From NCBI GenBank assembly GCA_003008705.1, contig PDUO01000017.1:313827-377826 (forward strand): 64,000 nucleotides of DNA, written 5' to 3'. The notes under the pieces were generated by a model that saw nothing but the letters and a program-made list of their open reading frames with translations, searched no databases and had not been told where the DNA came from. The first letter of the stretch is position 1; each line of letters begins with the position of its first letter. Made by a program: the position numbers and the translations under genes. Positions 35,442 through 48,431 of this stretch are shown here, in pieces. Source of the stretch: Pezicula radicicola (lineage: Eukaryota; Ascomycota; Leotiomycetes; Helotiales; Dermateaceae).

Positions 35442-36395
35442 CTATTTAGATTTCAGATTATTCAAAAAGGCACGCGTTGCCTTGATACATGCATCAGCGG
35501 CCTCCACAAATATCTCGTGACCAGGCGCCTCAATACTGACAACCTTGGCATGGGGGGCCTGAGATACCTGCCATTCAATTTCAGCCTTGGGGACGGCCGC
35601 GCTGTTCGTCGGGGCCAGGATCAGGTACGGGCATTTGATATCTTTGATGATTTTTCGGGAATCCAGCTTCGTGAGGAAGATGACATAGCCTGCTAGGCCT
35701 TCACTCGTTGTTTTGCCGGCTTCCGTCAGAAGCCATTCCGTGTAGGCTACATCATGCGTCGGGAGGGTCCCTGGGTACTTTGCTAGAGCCTCGTTCCAGC
35801 CACGTGTACCAAGCTTCATGATGGCTTCTGGCCATGAGCTCTCGCCCACAGCGAACATTTTGATGGCTGGTGCTGGCAGGTATGATGGTGACGAGCAGGT
35901 AATCAGCGCAGATACGCGATCTGGATATTTGGCGGCTAGGTAGTGTCCAACTTCGCCAGAGGTCGCCTCCCCGAAGAAGATGACCTTCTGTATACCTAGC
36001 TGGTCGAGTGTGTCCAAAATCTCGTCCAAGATGACATCGATGTCATATCTATAGCCTCCCTCATACAAGTTGTTCTCCTGGTCTGACCAAGGCGAGAGTC
36101 TCTTTGGGAACGATGACTTCCCCTGGCCTCGCGAGTCGCGACGGATCACGACATAATCACGAGCAAAGTGCGGTACCCAGTGATACCACATCTCGCTCGT
36201 CCTCGCACATCCGTGGTTGAACATAATGACTGGTTTCTGCGAATCTGGAAGCCAGGGGTCGGTAAAGGTGTCCAGGTGATAGTGCGAGACTTGTCCATTA
36301 GGGTGAGTAATGAAGTAGCCCTGGTTGCGATCCCAAGGTTTGTGGAACAAGGTGGGTGAACTGGAGGCCATATTGTGCAGCTCGAGAGGCGGCAT
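35442..36395 (-). CDS. Alpha/beta hydrolase-fold protein with lost nucleophile
   Basis: Single-exon 317 aa frame (ATG 36395; MASSS at residue 9 is an alternative start). The fold pattern is clear: VIMFNHGCARTSEMW (oxyanion loop, 56-70), VVIRRDSRGQGKSS, the nucleophile elbow VIFFGEATSGEVG (138-150), CPYLILAPTNSAAVP, and VVSIEAPGHEIFVE with His293. Enol-lactonase/haloperoxidase-like relatives have G-x-S-x-G with a nucleophilic Ser at the elbow. Here position 144 is Ala (codon GCG at 35964-35966), one base from TCG Ser. The usual acidic residue after the next strand is also not evident (APTNS). The frame is intact, so this is either a pseudoenzyme or a gene starting to decay. It shares its strand with the flanking oxidative genes. 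Confidence 0.85.
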   Translation of the reverse strand: MPPLELHNMASSSPTLFHKPWDRNQGYFITHPNGQVSHYHLDTFTDPWLPDSQKPVIMFNHGCARTSEMWYHWVPHFARDYVVIRRDSRGQGKSSFPKRLSPWSDQENNLYEGGYRYDIDVILDEILDTLDQLGIQKVIFFGEATSGEVGHYLAAKYPDRVSALITCSSPSYLPAPAIKMFAVGESSWPEAIMKLGTRGWNEALAKYPGTLPTHDVAYTEWLLTEAGKTTSEGLAGYVIFLTKLDSRKIIKDIKCPYLILAPTNSAAVPKAEIEWQVSQAPHAKVVSIEAPGHEIFVEAADACIKATRAFLNNLKSK

Positions 36396-37695
36396 TTAAA
36401 TTTGAAAAAGCGCCTATTCCAATGGTACAAGGGCCCGCACAGTAACCCCTCTACTTGTTGAATGATAGATGTCTAAGAATCCTATATATTCCAAATGTAG
36501 AATTATACTATATATCCTCGCTTACCTTACCCCCGCCTGCGGGATACCTGTGGGGTGCAGAGTAGGCAAGGACCCTCACCTACTGTACCCGGGCTACTTA
36601 CCAGTCCGCCTCTGGATCTGTCAGCTTTGAGGTGGGGTAAATACTATACTCCTATCCCCTCGTCGACCGTCGGGTGCCTAGCGTATTTACAGGGGACCCC
36701 TGATACTGGAATACTATTCGTCCTTGATTAATTAACTCTCTATTTGTAAGATGTTATATAAGTGTTAGTACTAATTAGGACAATTAGGGCTCATATGCTT
36801 AGGACCCTACCTATTCGACTACTTCTCCTTATTCTTCACCTCTGATCTCTTCCACACAATTACTACGAATACAAACCGATACGCCAATACAAAGAGGATG
36901 CAGGGAGCAGAGGAGGGACTACAGGAATGGACTGAATTGCTTATTGAGGAGCTCTTTGTATTTGCAGTGGTTATTATATATATGGGGGTCCATAGGAAGC
37001 CAGAGACCTCTTTCTAATGGAATACAGCCCTCCAATTGGAGGCCCTTATACCTAGTTACAAATCATATCTTCCGGTACCGATATCCCTTTGTGTGGCTCA
37101 GGGCTCTCTATCCAGGACTTGGAACATACTAAGCGCGAATTACGAGCCGAGAGCTTATTTAATACGTAAACGTATTAACTACTTACTAAAATATACTTAT
37201 TGATATTTAAAAATAAGCTTCTTATATAGATTATAGTTATAGGAAAGTATACCTAGGTTTATACTAAGATAAAAGGAGCGTTAATTAGTATACTATAGGG
37301 GGTGGATTGTATAAAATGTCTATACATATATATAAAGTGGTTGCCTTAATAGTCTCCCAAATGCTTAATTCAAATCCCTGAAGGGAAAGCCCCGAGCCAC
37401 ACAAAGGGATAGGGCAATTAAATGCTTAGCAAGTTTTGTCATCAATATGTGGGAAACAGTAAGAGTTCATCGAAGACGTAGTTATTCCCGAATTTTCTCT
37501 GAGAAGAATAGGATTATGAAGCATCAAGTATCACTCACGATGATGGCCAAGCTTAGCTCTCATGCTAGTGTCACATCATCCACACAAAATGACCTCCAAA
37601 GTGATAACTAGATTCTTCTGCTAGATTATATTCCCTGAATTTATGTACTGTATTGCTCTCGATTAAAGGCCGGTGCTCTTCCTTGAGGAAGAAAG
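36396..37695. other. Intergenic with repeat debris
   Basis: Contains GC-rich patches (36530-36720) that look like transposon debris, AT-rich stretches, and an inverted repeat pair at 37083-37411. No coding frame of note. Confidence 0.4.
37083..37411. repeat. Inverted repeat pair enclosing about 285 bp
   Basis: ATCCCTTTGTGTGGCTC at 37083-37099 is exactly inverted at 37395-37411, and similarity continues inwards (CAGGGCT against CGGGGCT) for several more bases. The enclosed DNA is AT-rich. No TA duplication is evident, so it may be a MITE of another type or a foldback. A tRNA B-box-like AATTCAAATCCC sits in the right arm, which leaves a SINE origin open. Confidence 0.6.
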
Positions 37696-40054
<2,359 letters not shown>

Positions 40055-40419
40055 AGCAGTCAAGTGTGAAAGGATCAGGAATGAAAATAGTGACTGAGAA
40101 GCGCTGCGAGTGTGCCGGGTGCGCGCTTATATAGAAATGCATCGATTTCCAGCCAGGGCTAGACAAACTATTGGGTATCTATGGCCCTCTGACTTACTTC
40201 CCCGCGGAATCAAAGATTAACAAATGCACTGCGAATCTATGTGGCGAAATACAGTACATTCTGTTTTACCCCACACACACTGCCCGCCCCGCCTATGCTC
40301 ATCTTCATCCCTCGCCCGCTGCACAAATTGCACCTGCTGCACAAATGCGCCTGCCAATCAGAATTAATCCTAAATTGGTTATTCTCTGATGTAGGAGGGA
40401 GCTTTTTGAAGTTTTGGCC
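40055..40419. other. Promoter region of VAO-type gene / lost LEU2-like 5' part
   Basis: Should hold the VAO promoter. If the neighbouring LEU2-like copy was once complete its 5' half would have lain here, but no isopropylmalate dehydrogenase N-terminal motif is legible. Confidence 0.35.
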
Positions 40420-41074
40420 ATGCAACACAATCCGCCACTGCCCGTCTGGAGCATCGATAAGGCCAATGTACTTGCGGCAACGGGTAGGTTATAGAGAGGG
40501 GTAGTGAGTGAGATACTCGAGAAGGAATTTCCAAAGGTCAAGTTTGGCCATCACTTGGTGGATTCGGCCGCTATGTTAATGATGAAACGGCCCACGGCCA
40601 TGAACGGCGTGGTGTTGACGAGCAACCTCTTTGGAGACATTGTCTCCGACGAAGCCAGTGTCATCCCCGGCAGTCTCGGTCTCTTACCCAGTGCAAGCTT
40701 GTGCTCGATACCGAGCAGCAAGGGTGATGGAAGGGTCAAAGGCATCTACGAGCCGATCCACGGTAGAGAGGCCCTTCCCCAATCGTGAGACTTCGTAGTT
40801 CATTGCAAACGAATGCTAACCTTTCCCTTCAGACTCGGCACCAGATATTGTCGGCATGAATCTGGTCAATCCGGTGGGCACTATTCTTTCGGCAGCCATG
40901 ATGCTGAGGTACTCGCTCGCATTGCCATTGGAAGGAGTCGCGGTCAAGGAGGCCGTCCGCAGAGCATTGAACTCTGGTGTGAGGACAGCCGATATTGGTG
41001 GGACTTCGAGCACAACGGAAATGTCCGATGCGATTGTTAGAGAGCTAGAGAAGCTGTTGCAGAGCAGTAACTGA
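40420..41074 (+). pseudogene. 3-isopropylmalate dehydrogenase (LEU2-like) 3' fragment
   Basis: The C-terminal half of a LeuB/Leu2 protein is legible. [16 protein letters not shown] is followed by TAG where the family has Trp, then [53 protein letters not shown] and IYEPIH; a 70 bp intron (40763-40832) follows, then SAPDIVGMNLVNPVGTILSAAMMLRYSLAL and a normal end. The metal- and substrate-binding Asp residues (DxxAM, GDIxSDE) survive. The first half, with the substrate Arg residues, is missing, and the in-frame stop confirms loss. Leu2 works in leucine synthesis; a second copy inside a metabolic cluster recalls pathways that borrow the chemistry (echinocandin homotyrosine) or self-resistance genes, but that is only a possibility here. 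Confidence 0.88.
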
Positions 41075-41237
41075 GGCAACTCTGGTGAGTTTGTATGTAG
41101 AATGAAGGCGCCATGCTACGAGGCAACTTCAGCCGGTCATCTGAAGTAATTCCGGGCATATCTTGGGTCTGACACGATGTTCTCTCTAGTATAGAAATTC
41201 TAGATCTTATCATGTGCAAGGCCTCTTGGCATGACTA

Positions 41238-41636
41238 CAGTGGGTGGACATAAATCTGTCACCTACCCCTATTTTACACCAAAACTCACACCTAACACTT
41301 TAAAAGTTTATAGTAAAGAAAGATAATTTATTAAAGTTTTTATACTAAACTTATTTATTTTATAGTTACCAACAATATTATCTATATTAAAATTATGGGC
41401 TACTAGGATTTATTAATAGCAATTAGAAGTAAGAGGAGTATATAATTTACTAGTTTTATACTAAAATTCGCTTAAAAAGCTACTATCCTTAAATATTTCA
41501 TATTTCATATATATTATAATTAAAATATAATATGGAAAAGTCTACTTTAAATATTAAAAATACTTAGTAGTTAAATTTTTAGATATACTTATAGCCTAAG
41601 TTGAAGTTATATAAGTAGATGTACTAGGAGTGTTTT
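41238..41636. mobile_element. MITE-like element copy C, right end lost in assembly gap
   Basis: Left end CAGTGGGTGGACATAAATCT preceded by TA (41236-41237). The interior matches copy A closely (CACCTACCCCTATTTTACAC, then AAAAGTTTATAGTAAAGAA, then GATGTACTAGG). By comparison with copy A, about 43 bp of the right end should lie within the run of N that starts at 41637. Confidence 0.85.
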
Positions 41637-41756
41637 NNNNNNNNNNNNNNNNNNNNNNNNNNNNNNNNNNNNNNNNNNNNNNNNNNNNNNNNNNNNNNNN
41701 NNNNNNNNNNNNNNNNNNNNNNNNNNNNNNNNNNNNNNNNNNNNNNNNNNNNNNNN
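41637..41756. other. Assembly gap (120 N)
   Basis: Run of N. The missing sequence begins inside MITE copy C and ends at a C-rich stretch upstream of the second P450 gene, so its promoter may be incomplete. Repeats at the edge probably caused the gap. Confidence 1.
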
Positions 41757-41935
41757 CCCCCCCAAATTTCTACCCCATATAGTTCCCACCCCTCACAAAA
41801 AATTCCTCTCAACCCGCCGGACATTGAGATGCCCCATTTCTCCGGGGTCCTACAACGAACGACTCATGATTTATAACTCAATCCTCAGTCAGGAGTTTGA
41901 GAGGAGTCCACAAGCTGATATTCACGATTCCAACC

Positions 41936-43863
41936 ATGCCATCATTGCTCACTGCAACGCTGGATGCTCAACTCTCAGAACTCTGGCAAAATGCGTCCAC
42001 CTCCTGGAGCAGCCTGAGTATACTGGCTGCAGTGGTCCTCCTACTTGCGACAATCAAACTTCTGTACATCCTCTGGCGGTCAATTATTTCCCCATTGCGT
42101 GACGTACCAGGGCCATTTCTAGCTCGGTTCACGAGATTATGGAAGTTATATACAATCTACTGCGGCAGCTTCGAGAAAGTCAACATAAGCCTGCATCGAA
42201 AATATGGTGAGTTGACCCGATAGTCCTGCAGTCAGTCAGTTCACACGGCACATCTTCTGGTACTTAACTTATTTTCCAGGCCCGATTGTCCAGATTGCTC
42301 CTAATGAGTACAGCATTGATGACCCCGAGGCAGTGAATGTTATCTACGGGCTCGGAGGCGATTTCAGAAAGGTAACAGAGGGCCCTATTCTCAATTCTTG
42401 ATGCTTTTCGCATATCTGATCACCACCGTTTAACCCTCGAGCTGTAGAGCCCCTGGTATATTGCAAGCGGTAACCCGGATCCTCATGGGCCTCAAGACCT
42501 CTTCTCGGTTCGCGATTCCCAGAAGCATGCCGCCATGCGTCGGCTAATAGCAAGTCTGTACTCGATGACGAGTCTAGTCAAGTTGGAGCCCTACGTTGAC
42601 CACTGCTCGGAAGTATTGAAAGGTAAGTTCGAGGAGTTTGCCAGATCCGGAGTCTCCATTGATATGGGGCATTGGTTGCAATTTTATGCATTCGATGTGA
42701 TTGGAGAGATTACGGTCAGTTCGCGATGTTTTACAGCGCCACAACACGCTCTATTTCGGGAGATCGTGCTGACTTGTCCTCATCCTAGGTTGCAAAGCCT
42801 TTTGGATTCATGGAAAAGGGTGAGGATATCGATGGTATCATGGCATCTATCTCGCAGTATCTCTTCTACGCCGCCCACGTAGGTGTCTACTCGGAATGGC
42901 ACCGCATCGCTTCCCAGATTTGGCCGTACTTATCCTCAGGCGGAGGTAGGAAGGCCATGGCAGCATTCACCAACAATTGCGTCAATGAAAGGCTTTCTGA
43001 GAAAGAAGGTGAACAGCCGCAGGTGCAAGGCAACTTTCTCAACAGCCTCATGGCGCTACACAAGGCAGATCCAGAGAAGACGACCATGACGACGGTAATG
43101 GGGACGTGCAGAGCCAATATCGGTGCAGGTTCTGACACGACTTCGATCAGCCTGAGCTCAGTCATATACTACCTTTGTCGGAACCCGGGTGCCATGCAAG
43201 CCCTACGGGATGAGATCGACGGAAAAGCAGCCGCTGGTGAGATCTCTGATCCTGTGACCTTTCAAGAGGCGCAGAAAATGCCGTATTTGCAGGCCGTCAT
43301 CAAGGAGGCTTTACGAGTACATCCTGCTACAGGACTACCGCTTGGCAGAGTAGTTCCTAAAGGGGGAAAGTTCATCGCCGGTCGCATGTTTCCAGAGGGT
43401 GTAAGTCATCGCGCTTTTTGACGAAAAGTTGGCAATGTGATTCATGATGCTAATCATGTCAGACGATTGTGGGAATCAACTCGTGGGTTGCCCATGCCAA
43501 TAAGGAAGTATTTGGACCAGATGCTTCACGCTTCCGTCCAGAGCGATGGCTAGAGGACGCCGAGAAGTCAAAAATGATGGACAAGTACTTCTTCACGGTA
43601 TGTCACTCTGCGCTGGGTCTACGTTCCGTATCTAAAAAACCATTGGAAATGCGAAATGCTAATGTTCATCTATTCAGTTCGGTATGGGCGCTCGTACATG
43701 TATTGGGAAGAACATTAGTTTCTTGGAAATGACCAAGTTGATTCCTCAACTAATCCGGAACTTCGACATAACGCTTGCCAATCAGGGCTGGCGTACAGAG
43801 AATTCTTGGTTTGTGAAACAGCATGATTTCCAATGTCGGATGGCTACAAGATTGAGGTCTTGA
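41936..43863 (+). CDS. Cytochrome P450 monooxygenase (pisatin-demethylase-like)
   Basis: Six exons, 41936-42206, 42280-42371, 42448-42714, 42789-43400, 43463-43597 and 43678-43863 (introns 73, 76, 74, 62 and 80 bp), give 520 aa. The N-terminus is an ER anchor (SLSILAAVVLLLATIKLLYILW) with the hinge PLRDVPGPFLARFTRLW, which is typical of this fungal clan. Then PIVQIAPNEYSIDD, GEIT|VAKPFGFMEKGEDIDGIM (rebuilt across intron 3), I-helix GAGSDTTS (322-329), ExxR in IKEALRVHP, FRPERWLED, and the haem loop FGMGARTCIGKNIS with Cys467. The sequence order fits fungal P450s related to pisatin demethylase and benzoate-derived demethylases, which hydroxylate or O-demethylate phenolics. It is transcribed opposite to the genes on its left. 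Intact. Confidence 0.93.
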
Positions 43864-44072
43864 TTGGTTTTCACGTCAGTGCATAGTGGGGTCTGGAAGT
43901 TGTAGAACGTCACGGCAATTGAACAGTGGATGATACTGTATGTAAACTTGTATATACAGCATTATTTTATCCAATCAAAGAGCTCAAGATCGTTCGAGAC
44001 TGGCCCACGGATATGGAGCCAACGTTGACGAATTTGGTCAGGCTGCACCTACAGAGACTAATAGTTTGACGT

Positions 44073-44117
44073 GTTTTTTTTTAAAATAAAAAAATAAAAA
44101 ATAAAAAATAAAAAAAC
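44073..44117. repeat. A-rich simple repeat (AAAAAT type)
   Basis: TTTTTTTTAAAATAAAAA followed by repeated AAAAAAT units, between the P450 gene and the esterase remnant. The rest of 43864-44491 shows no gene. Confidence 0.8.
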
Positions 44118-44491
44118 TTTAGAACCATCCCGTATATATTGATAAATTAATACGGTATCGTTAACGAGTTCGCAGGTGTGGCGCAGGTCGGGTAAATTTG
44201 GAGGGTGGGGTAAAACTTTCACGTCTCTACAGTACAATACATAATAACTACTATATGGGTAGCTGGATTCGAAGAATGCTCTAACCCCACTTCCTCCTGC
44301 TGTCTGTGTCCTCCCGCATTTCGAGTGCCTTTCAGCCACATTGTTAACAGAACGGGGGGATTCGCCATAAAAGGGTAATGTTGCTAAGATAGTACAGTAG
44401 TAAATACTGCTGGCTGCTATAAATCACGACTTCCGCTCCTTTTTTACCCACGCCTATCCAGTATCTGCCTGCACACGACTTAACCACCATC

Positions 44492-45257
44492 ATGGCTCCT
44501 TTCCTCGTCCACCCAACACTGCCGAGTTCCTGGGAGCAGGCACGAAACTCTCACAGCAATGTAGTAATCCATTACAGGGAATCAAGTACGGCAAGATTTC
44601 CTCAGAGATTCCTGAAAGCCGAGCCTGTAGACAGACGACTGACACCGCGAGAAGCTTGACTGTACATGATTTCAATCAGTTTATATCCCTCCTTCTGCAC
44701 TCTACACATCCCCGTTGACCCGCGTCCTAACACGCGATTAGCCCGTAATGCCCTCAAAACCACATCGACCCATGCCACCTCCTGCGCGTCTCAGAGATAC
44801 TTTCAACGGGCTTCGAAGACGCGCAGGACGAGTTTGGACGTCTCGATCTTAATGTTTCGGTTCCTGCCGGGCATTCGGCTAAGGACAAGCCGCTCCCGGT
44901 CCTCATCTGGATTCCTGGCATAGAAAGCCTCCTCACTAGTAGATTTGCAGATTTCGGAACTTGAGAGACTTCAAGGTTGGGATCGTGTGGGATCGTGAAT
45001 AATACATAGGTGGTTCCCAAGTCGTCAGTTATCCACTCGTTGCTTGATCAATGGCTCTAGGAAATGGCATCATCGTGGTAACTTTCAGCTACAGACTCAA
45101 TGTCTTTGGCTTTGGAGTCGATAGGGAGCAGAACTTGGCTCTGAAAGACCAGAGGCTAGCTATAGATTTGGTATATAAGCACATCGAAGGTATCCGTCCC
45201 TGTGCTTCTTTCAAAAACACACCTCCAGGCCCATGGATAGTACAAATTACCGCATGA
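44492..45257 (+). pseudogene. Type-B carboxylesterase/lipase remnant
   Basis: Pieces of a type-B carboxylesterase appear in order but in different phases. MAPFLVHPTL from ATG 44492 comes first, then GIKYGKI about 44583-44605 in a shifted phase, then PQRFLKAEPVD back in phase. Next are DEFGRLDLNVSVPAGHSAKDKPLPVLIWIPG at about 44827-44922 and IIVVTFSYRLNVFGFGVDREQNLALKDQRLAID at about 45069-45170. The oxyanion HGGG motif is absent or mutated, and the sequence stops before the GESAGG nucleophile and the second half. It is convergent with the regulator gene, whose stop is only about 105 bp away. Family identification is firm; function is lost. Confidence 0.82.
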
Positions 45258-45362
45258 AGCGGCTACAATATGCTATGGTGCACCATGCTACGATTCTTGC
45301 AATCTTCATTATCTTGGGCATGAGTTCCAATGAAGAATGGTAAGTTCGGCCGAAGGATTTCT

Positions 45363-48300
45363 TCAATTCGCGGCTTGTTGCTCCACCTGGGGCGCTAACG
45401 CGAGACCCCGCTTCCAATCTTCCTCGTATGCAACGGAAAGAAGTCGGAGAATACGGCCGATTCGTACGGTGACTGTTTTTACGCGGCATAAGTAAGTTTC
45501 ATTGTTCAAGGGATGGAGAGGGACATTTCAAGTGGACAGGAAACTTACCTCCCCATACCCAAGTATCGTCGAAACATGAAGCCCAGATCTTAGTAAGGTC
45601 TGCAGCGAGCGAGTCTCCCATTTCAAATTCACTATTAAAATCATTTATCAGATTTCGAAATTTGGTCAAGTATCTCAATTCTTCGTCGCTCAGAGGATTG
45701 CTCGGCTGTTGCTGCTGCTGCTTCTCCATCGTATGAATCCACTTTGTTACAAAAAGAGCTATCAAAAAGGTCAGCAAGCCATAATCTAAGGATACGACGG
45801 GAGATATTAGAGGCATACCGCAGTCCCACGCTGTAATGGCATGCTCTACGCTCCAGCTAAGAGCTGCAGTCTTTCTGACCATGAAGTACCCAGATTTGAA
45901 GGTTGCTAACATCCATTCGTACGCCTTGATCACCGTCTGTGTAAGGAAAGGCCTTCGTTCCTGAATACAGACAACGTGGGAATAAATTGAGCTGGCGATC
46001 TGATCAGGGTCCTCGCTTAGTAGTATTATGCGATCTAGACTATCGACGCCTGTAAATAATCGCATATAAGCAATCCGCAACAAGGCCAGGCAGTTGAACA
46101 GTATCGGCCCTTCGGAATCATCCGAGCTGCGGTCTCGTTCCGGTCTCCCGGCTGTGAGCAACACGTAGCAGCGTGTAAGACTCGTTTCCACCTGGCAAAC
46201 GAGAGGTGTCATGATGTCCGTGCTCTTTTGTCCATCTATAGCAAAAGTAGTGAATGACTGAGTGTACTGCATAATATTCCACATGCGAATGTTGACCGAA
46301 TGCATGACGATAAGGGTTGTGAGACTTGACCAGCTCCTGTAGTCATCATGACTGGGGATCGAGTTCCCACTGCCGGATAGGAGGTGGCTCATTGCATCCC
46401 TGACGGTCATGTGGTTCACAGGAATACGGGTAGCGATCAGTTCTTTCCATTGCTCAGCTGTTGATGCATCCCAAAGATATTCCGGCTCTGGCAGGTCTAA
46501 ATCAAGGTCTTGTGTGACTGAAAAACTCGGAGCCAATCCGTACATGACTGTTAGTAGATTTGCAAGTATGAAGATACCGTAGAGGAGCCTTTTATTAGCT
46601 TAGCATCGAGAAGCGCCTATGAGAAAGGAACCCATTACCTCTTTGTAGCTTCTGCGAGGCACCAGTCCATCCACGAAAGCGGCTCGAAAGTTGATTGTTT
46701 TCGAGCCAGTGCAGCTCGCCGCAAGCGATATTCCTGTAATAAGTCAGTAGTCCATCGCGGATATAGTAGCAGGGGATTGCCCAACGGTAGTCCAATATCC
46801 CACCTTGGCAATCGCACTTGTGACGTCTGCCACGTCTACACTCATGACGGCATAGAAGGTGAGGAGAAGTTTGCACTGAATCATCCAGACTGGATGAAGC
46901 TTGACATTTGTAGACGGCAACATTTGAAGTTCCTATTTTGGGAAAAGATTTCATCAGCTTTCTTCTTCTAGGGCCCGAAGCGTTGCAATCCAAAACATAC
47001 AGAATTTACCATGAGGTCTGCGAAATACCAGAGGTTCTTCGCTGCTATTCGATTGAGGCGATAAAGCGCACCAATGGCACACATGGATAGGACCAGATAG
47101 CTTGGCGTCTTTCTCAGTTGCAAATGCGGCAGGTGTAAAATTGGAAAGTGTTGGTGGAAGCAGTATAGATAACCCTTTAAAAAACTGTTGAGACTCTGCA
47201 TCGATGGCAGCTTCAGCGCTTGGTCGGGCACATGCTGCTGGACGTCTTGCAGCATCAGAGAGTAGACGGTATCATCTATGGGCGGCGCTTGGATCTCGTT
47301 TGGCTCCTCCTTTGCCACCTTGGGGAGGTGCAGAGGCTGCTCGGTGGAAAGGCCTGCTTGCAATGAAGCAGCCTCGGTCTGCGCAGGTGATTCGACGTGA
47401 TCATGCCCGGTGGAGACTGAGTTGGTGTAGTCGTTCCCATTCCAGTGGTTAACAGCACCGTTGTCCAGTAGTATATTGGAGGTCGAATCGACGAGAAAAT
47501 TTGAGACTGAGAAGTCAAAGTTCATATGCGATGCGTCAGCGTCGAGCATGGAGATGAACCCGGAAACCTGATCTGTCCCGGCCACGTGACTTGGCTGAGC
47601 CGACATCTGGACAGTGTCAGACATGACCAAGTCACCCTCATCGAAATTAGCAGCATGCAGCCAGTCGACATCGTTTGAGATTCCCTCGCCAACTCCAAAT
47701 TGACCTTCTCCGGGGGTCGATGGGACGGCACCATCAGACGTCCGAGTTCGCCCAGCAGGATACTCCTGTTGGATGTTCACTAGAGCGAGTTGAATCGAGG
47801 CTTGCCTTTGGGGGTCTCTGTCGGACATGAGAGGCTGCTCGCTACTCCCGGCGCCTGGTGACCAAGATTGGGCCGGCGTTTTTGCACTGCCCTGTCCAAG
47901 TATTGTTGTGTTATATTCTCCGTCGTTGTTGCTGCCCTGATCAGGGGGCTCCTCTTCTATTAGCGTAGTAACGGGCAGTTCGACCTGTTTTGTCGTAACT
48001 GCATTCATACTTGCATATTTCTCTTGCTGCCTTACAAGCTCCAATGGGTGAAATGACCGTTGGTGCCGGTTCACGAGATCCCTAATCTTGATGAGCCTCC
48101 CCTTCCGTGCTGGCTTCCTATATCAAAGAGAAGAGGCTTACTTGCGCGCGAAATGCCGACCACAGTATCCGCATGGAAACGGTTTTTCGTTCGTGTCTGG
48201 GAAATATTTAGTATTCGGAGCAGCAGTGTAGAACGAAGGATTTGGAAGGAGGGGCGAAGACGACGTACGCCCCCTCAGATGCCGTGCACAATGCTCGCTC

Positions 48301-48431
48301 CTACTGAAGACTTTTTGACAGATGCTGCATACAAACTGCTTGCGGGGTCTCGTCGGCTTGGAAAGGGGAGACGGCATGTCTGGAGGAGTTCGCGGGGCCT
48401 CAGGGGAGGTCGAGGTATCCATTGATACCAT
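45363..48431 (-). CDS. C2H2 zinc-finger transcription factor with fungal TF domain
   Basis: Eight minus-strand exons, 48431-48269, 48196-48142, 48081-47010, 46932-46804, 46733-46639, 46588-45819, 45758-45549 and 45472-45363, give 867 aa. Two C2H2 fingers lie at the N-terminus: FVCSICQKVFSRSEHCARHLRGH (Cys35, Cys38, His51, His55) and FPCGYCGRHFARKDLVNRHQRSFH (Cys63, Cys66, His79, His84). Both are completed only across introns 1 and 2. A long disordered acidic part follows, then the fungal-specific TF domain: HFPILHLPHL near 400, EYRLRRAA, SWMDWCLAEATKR|LLYGIFILANLL, VEHAITAWDC|ALFVTKWIHTME, and the end WVWG|VTVRIGRILRLL. Intron 6 (60 nt) is in frame without a stop, so its removal rests on a good donor, branch point (TGCTGACC) and the family alignment. 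Proteins of this class often control the cluster they sit in; that role is inferred. Confidence 0.9.

Noticed and set aside
37330..37411. Possible tRNA gene or SINE (AATTCAAATCCC looks like a B box)
   Set aside because: No acceptor stem, anticodon arm or A box could be folded around it.
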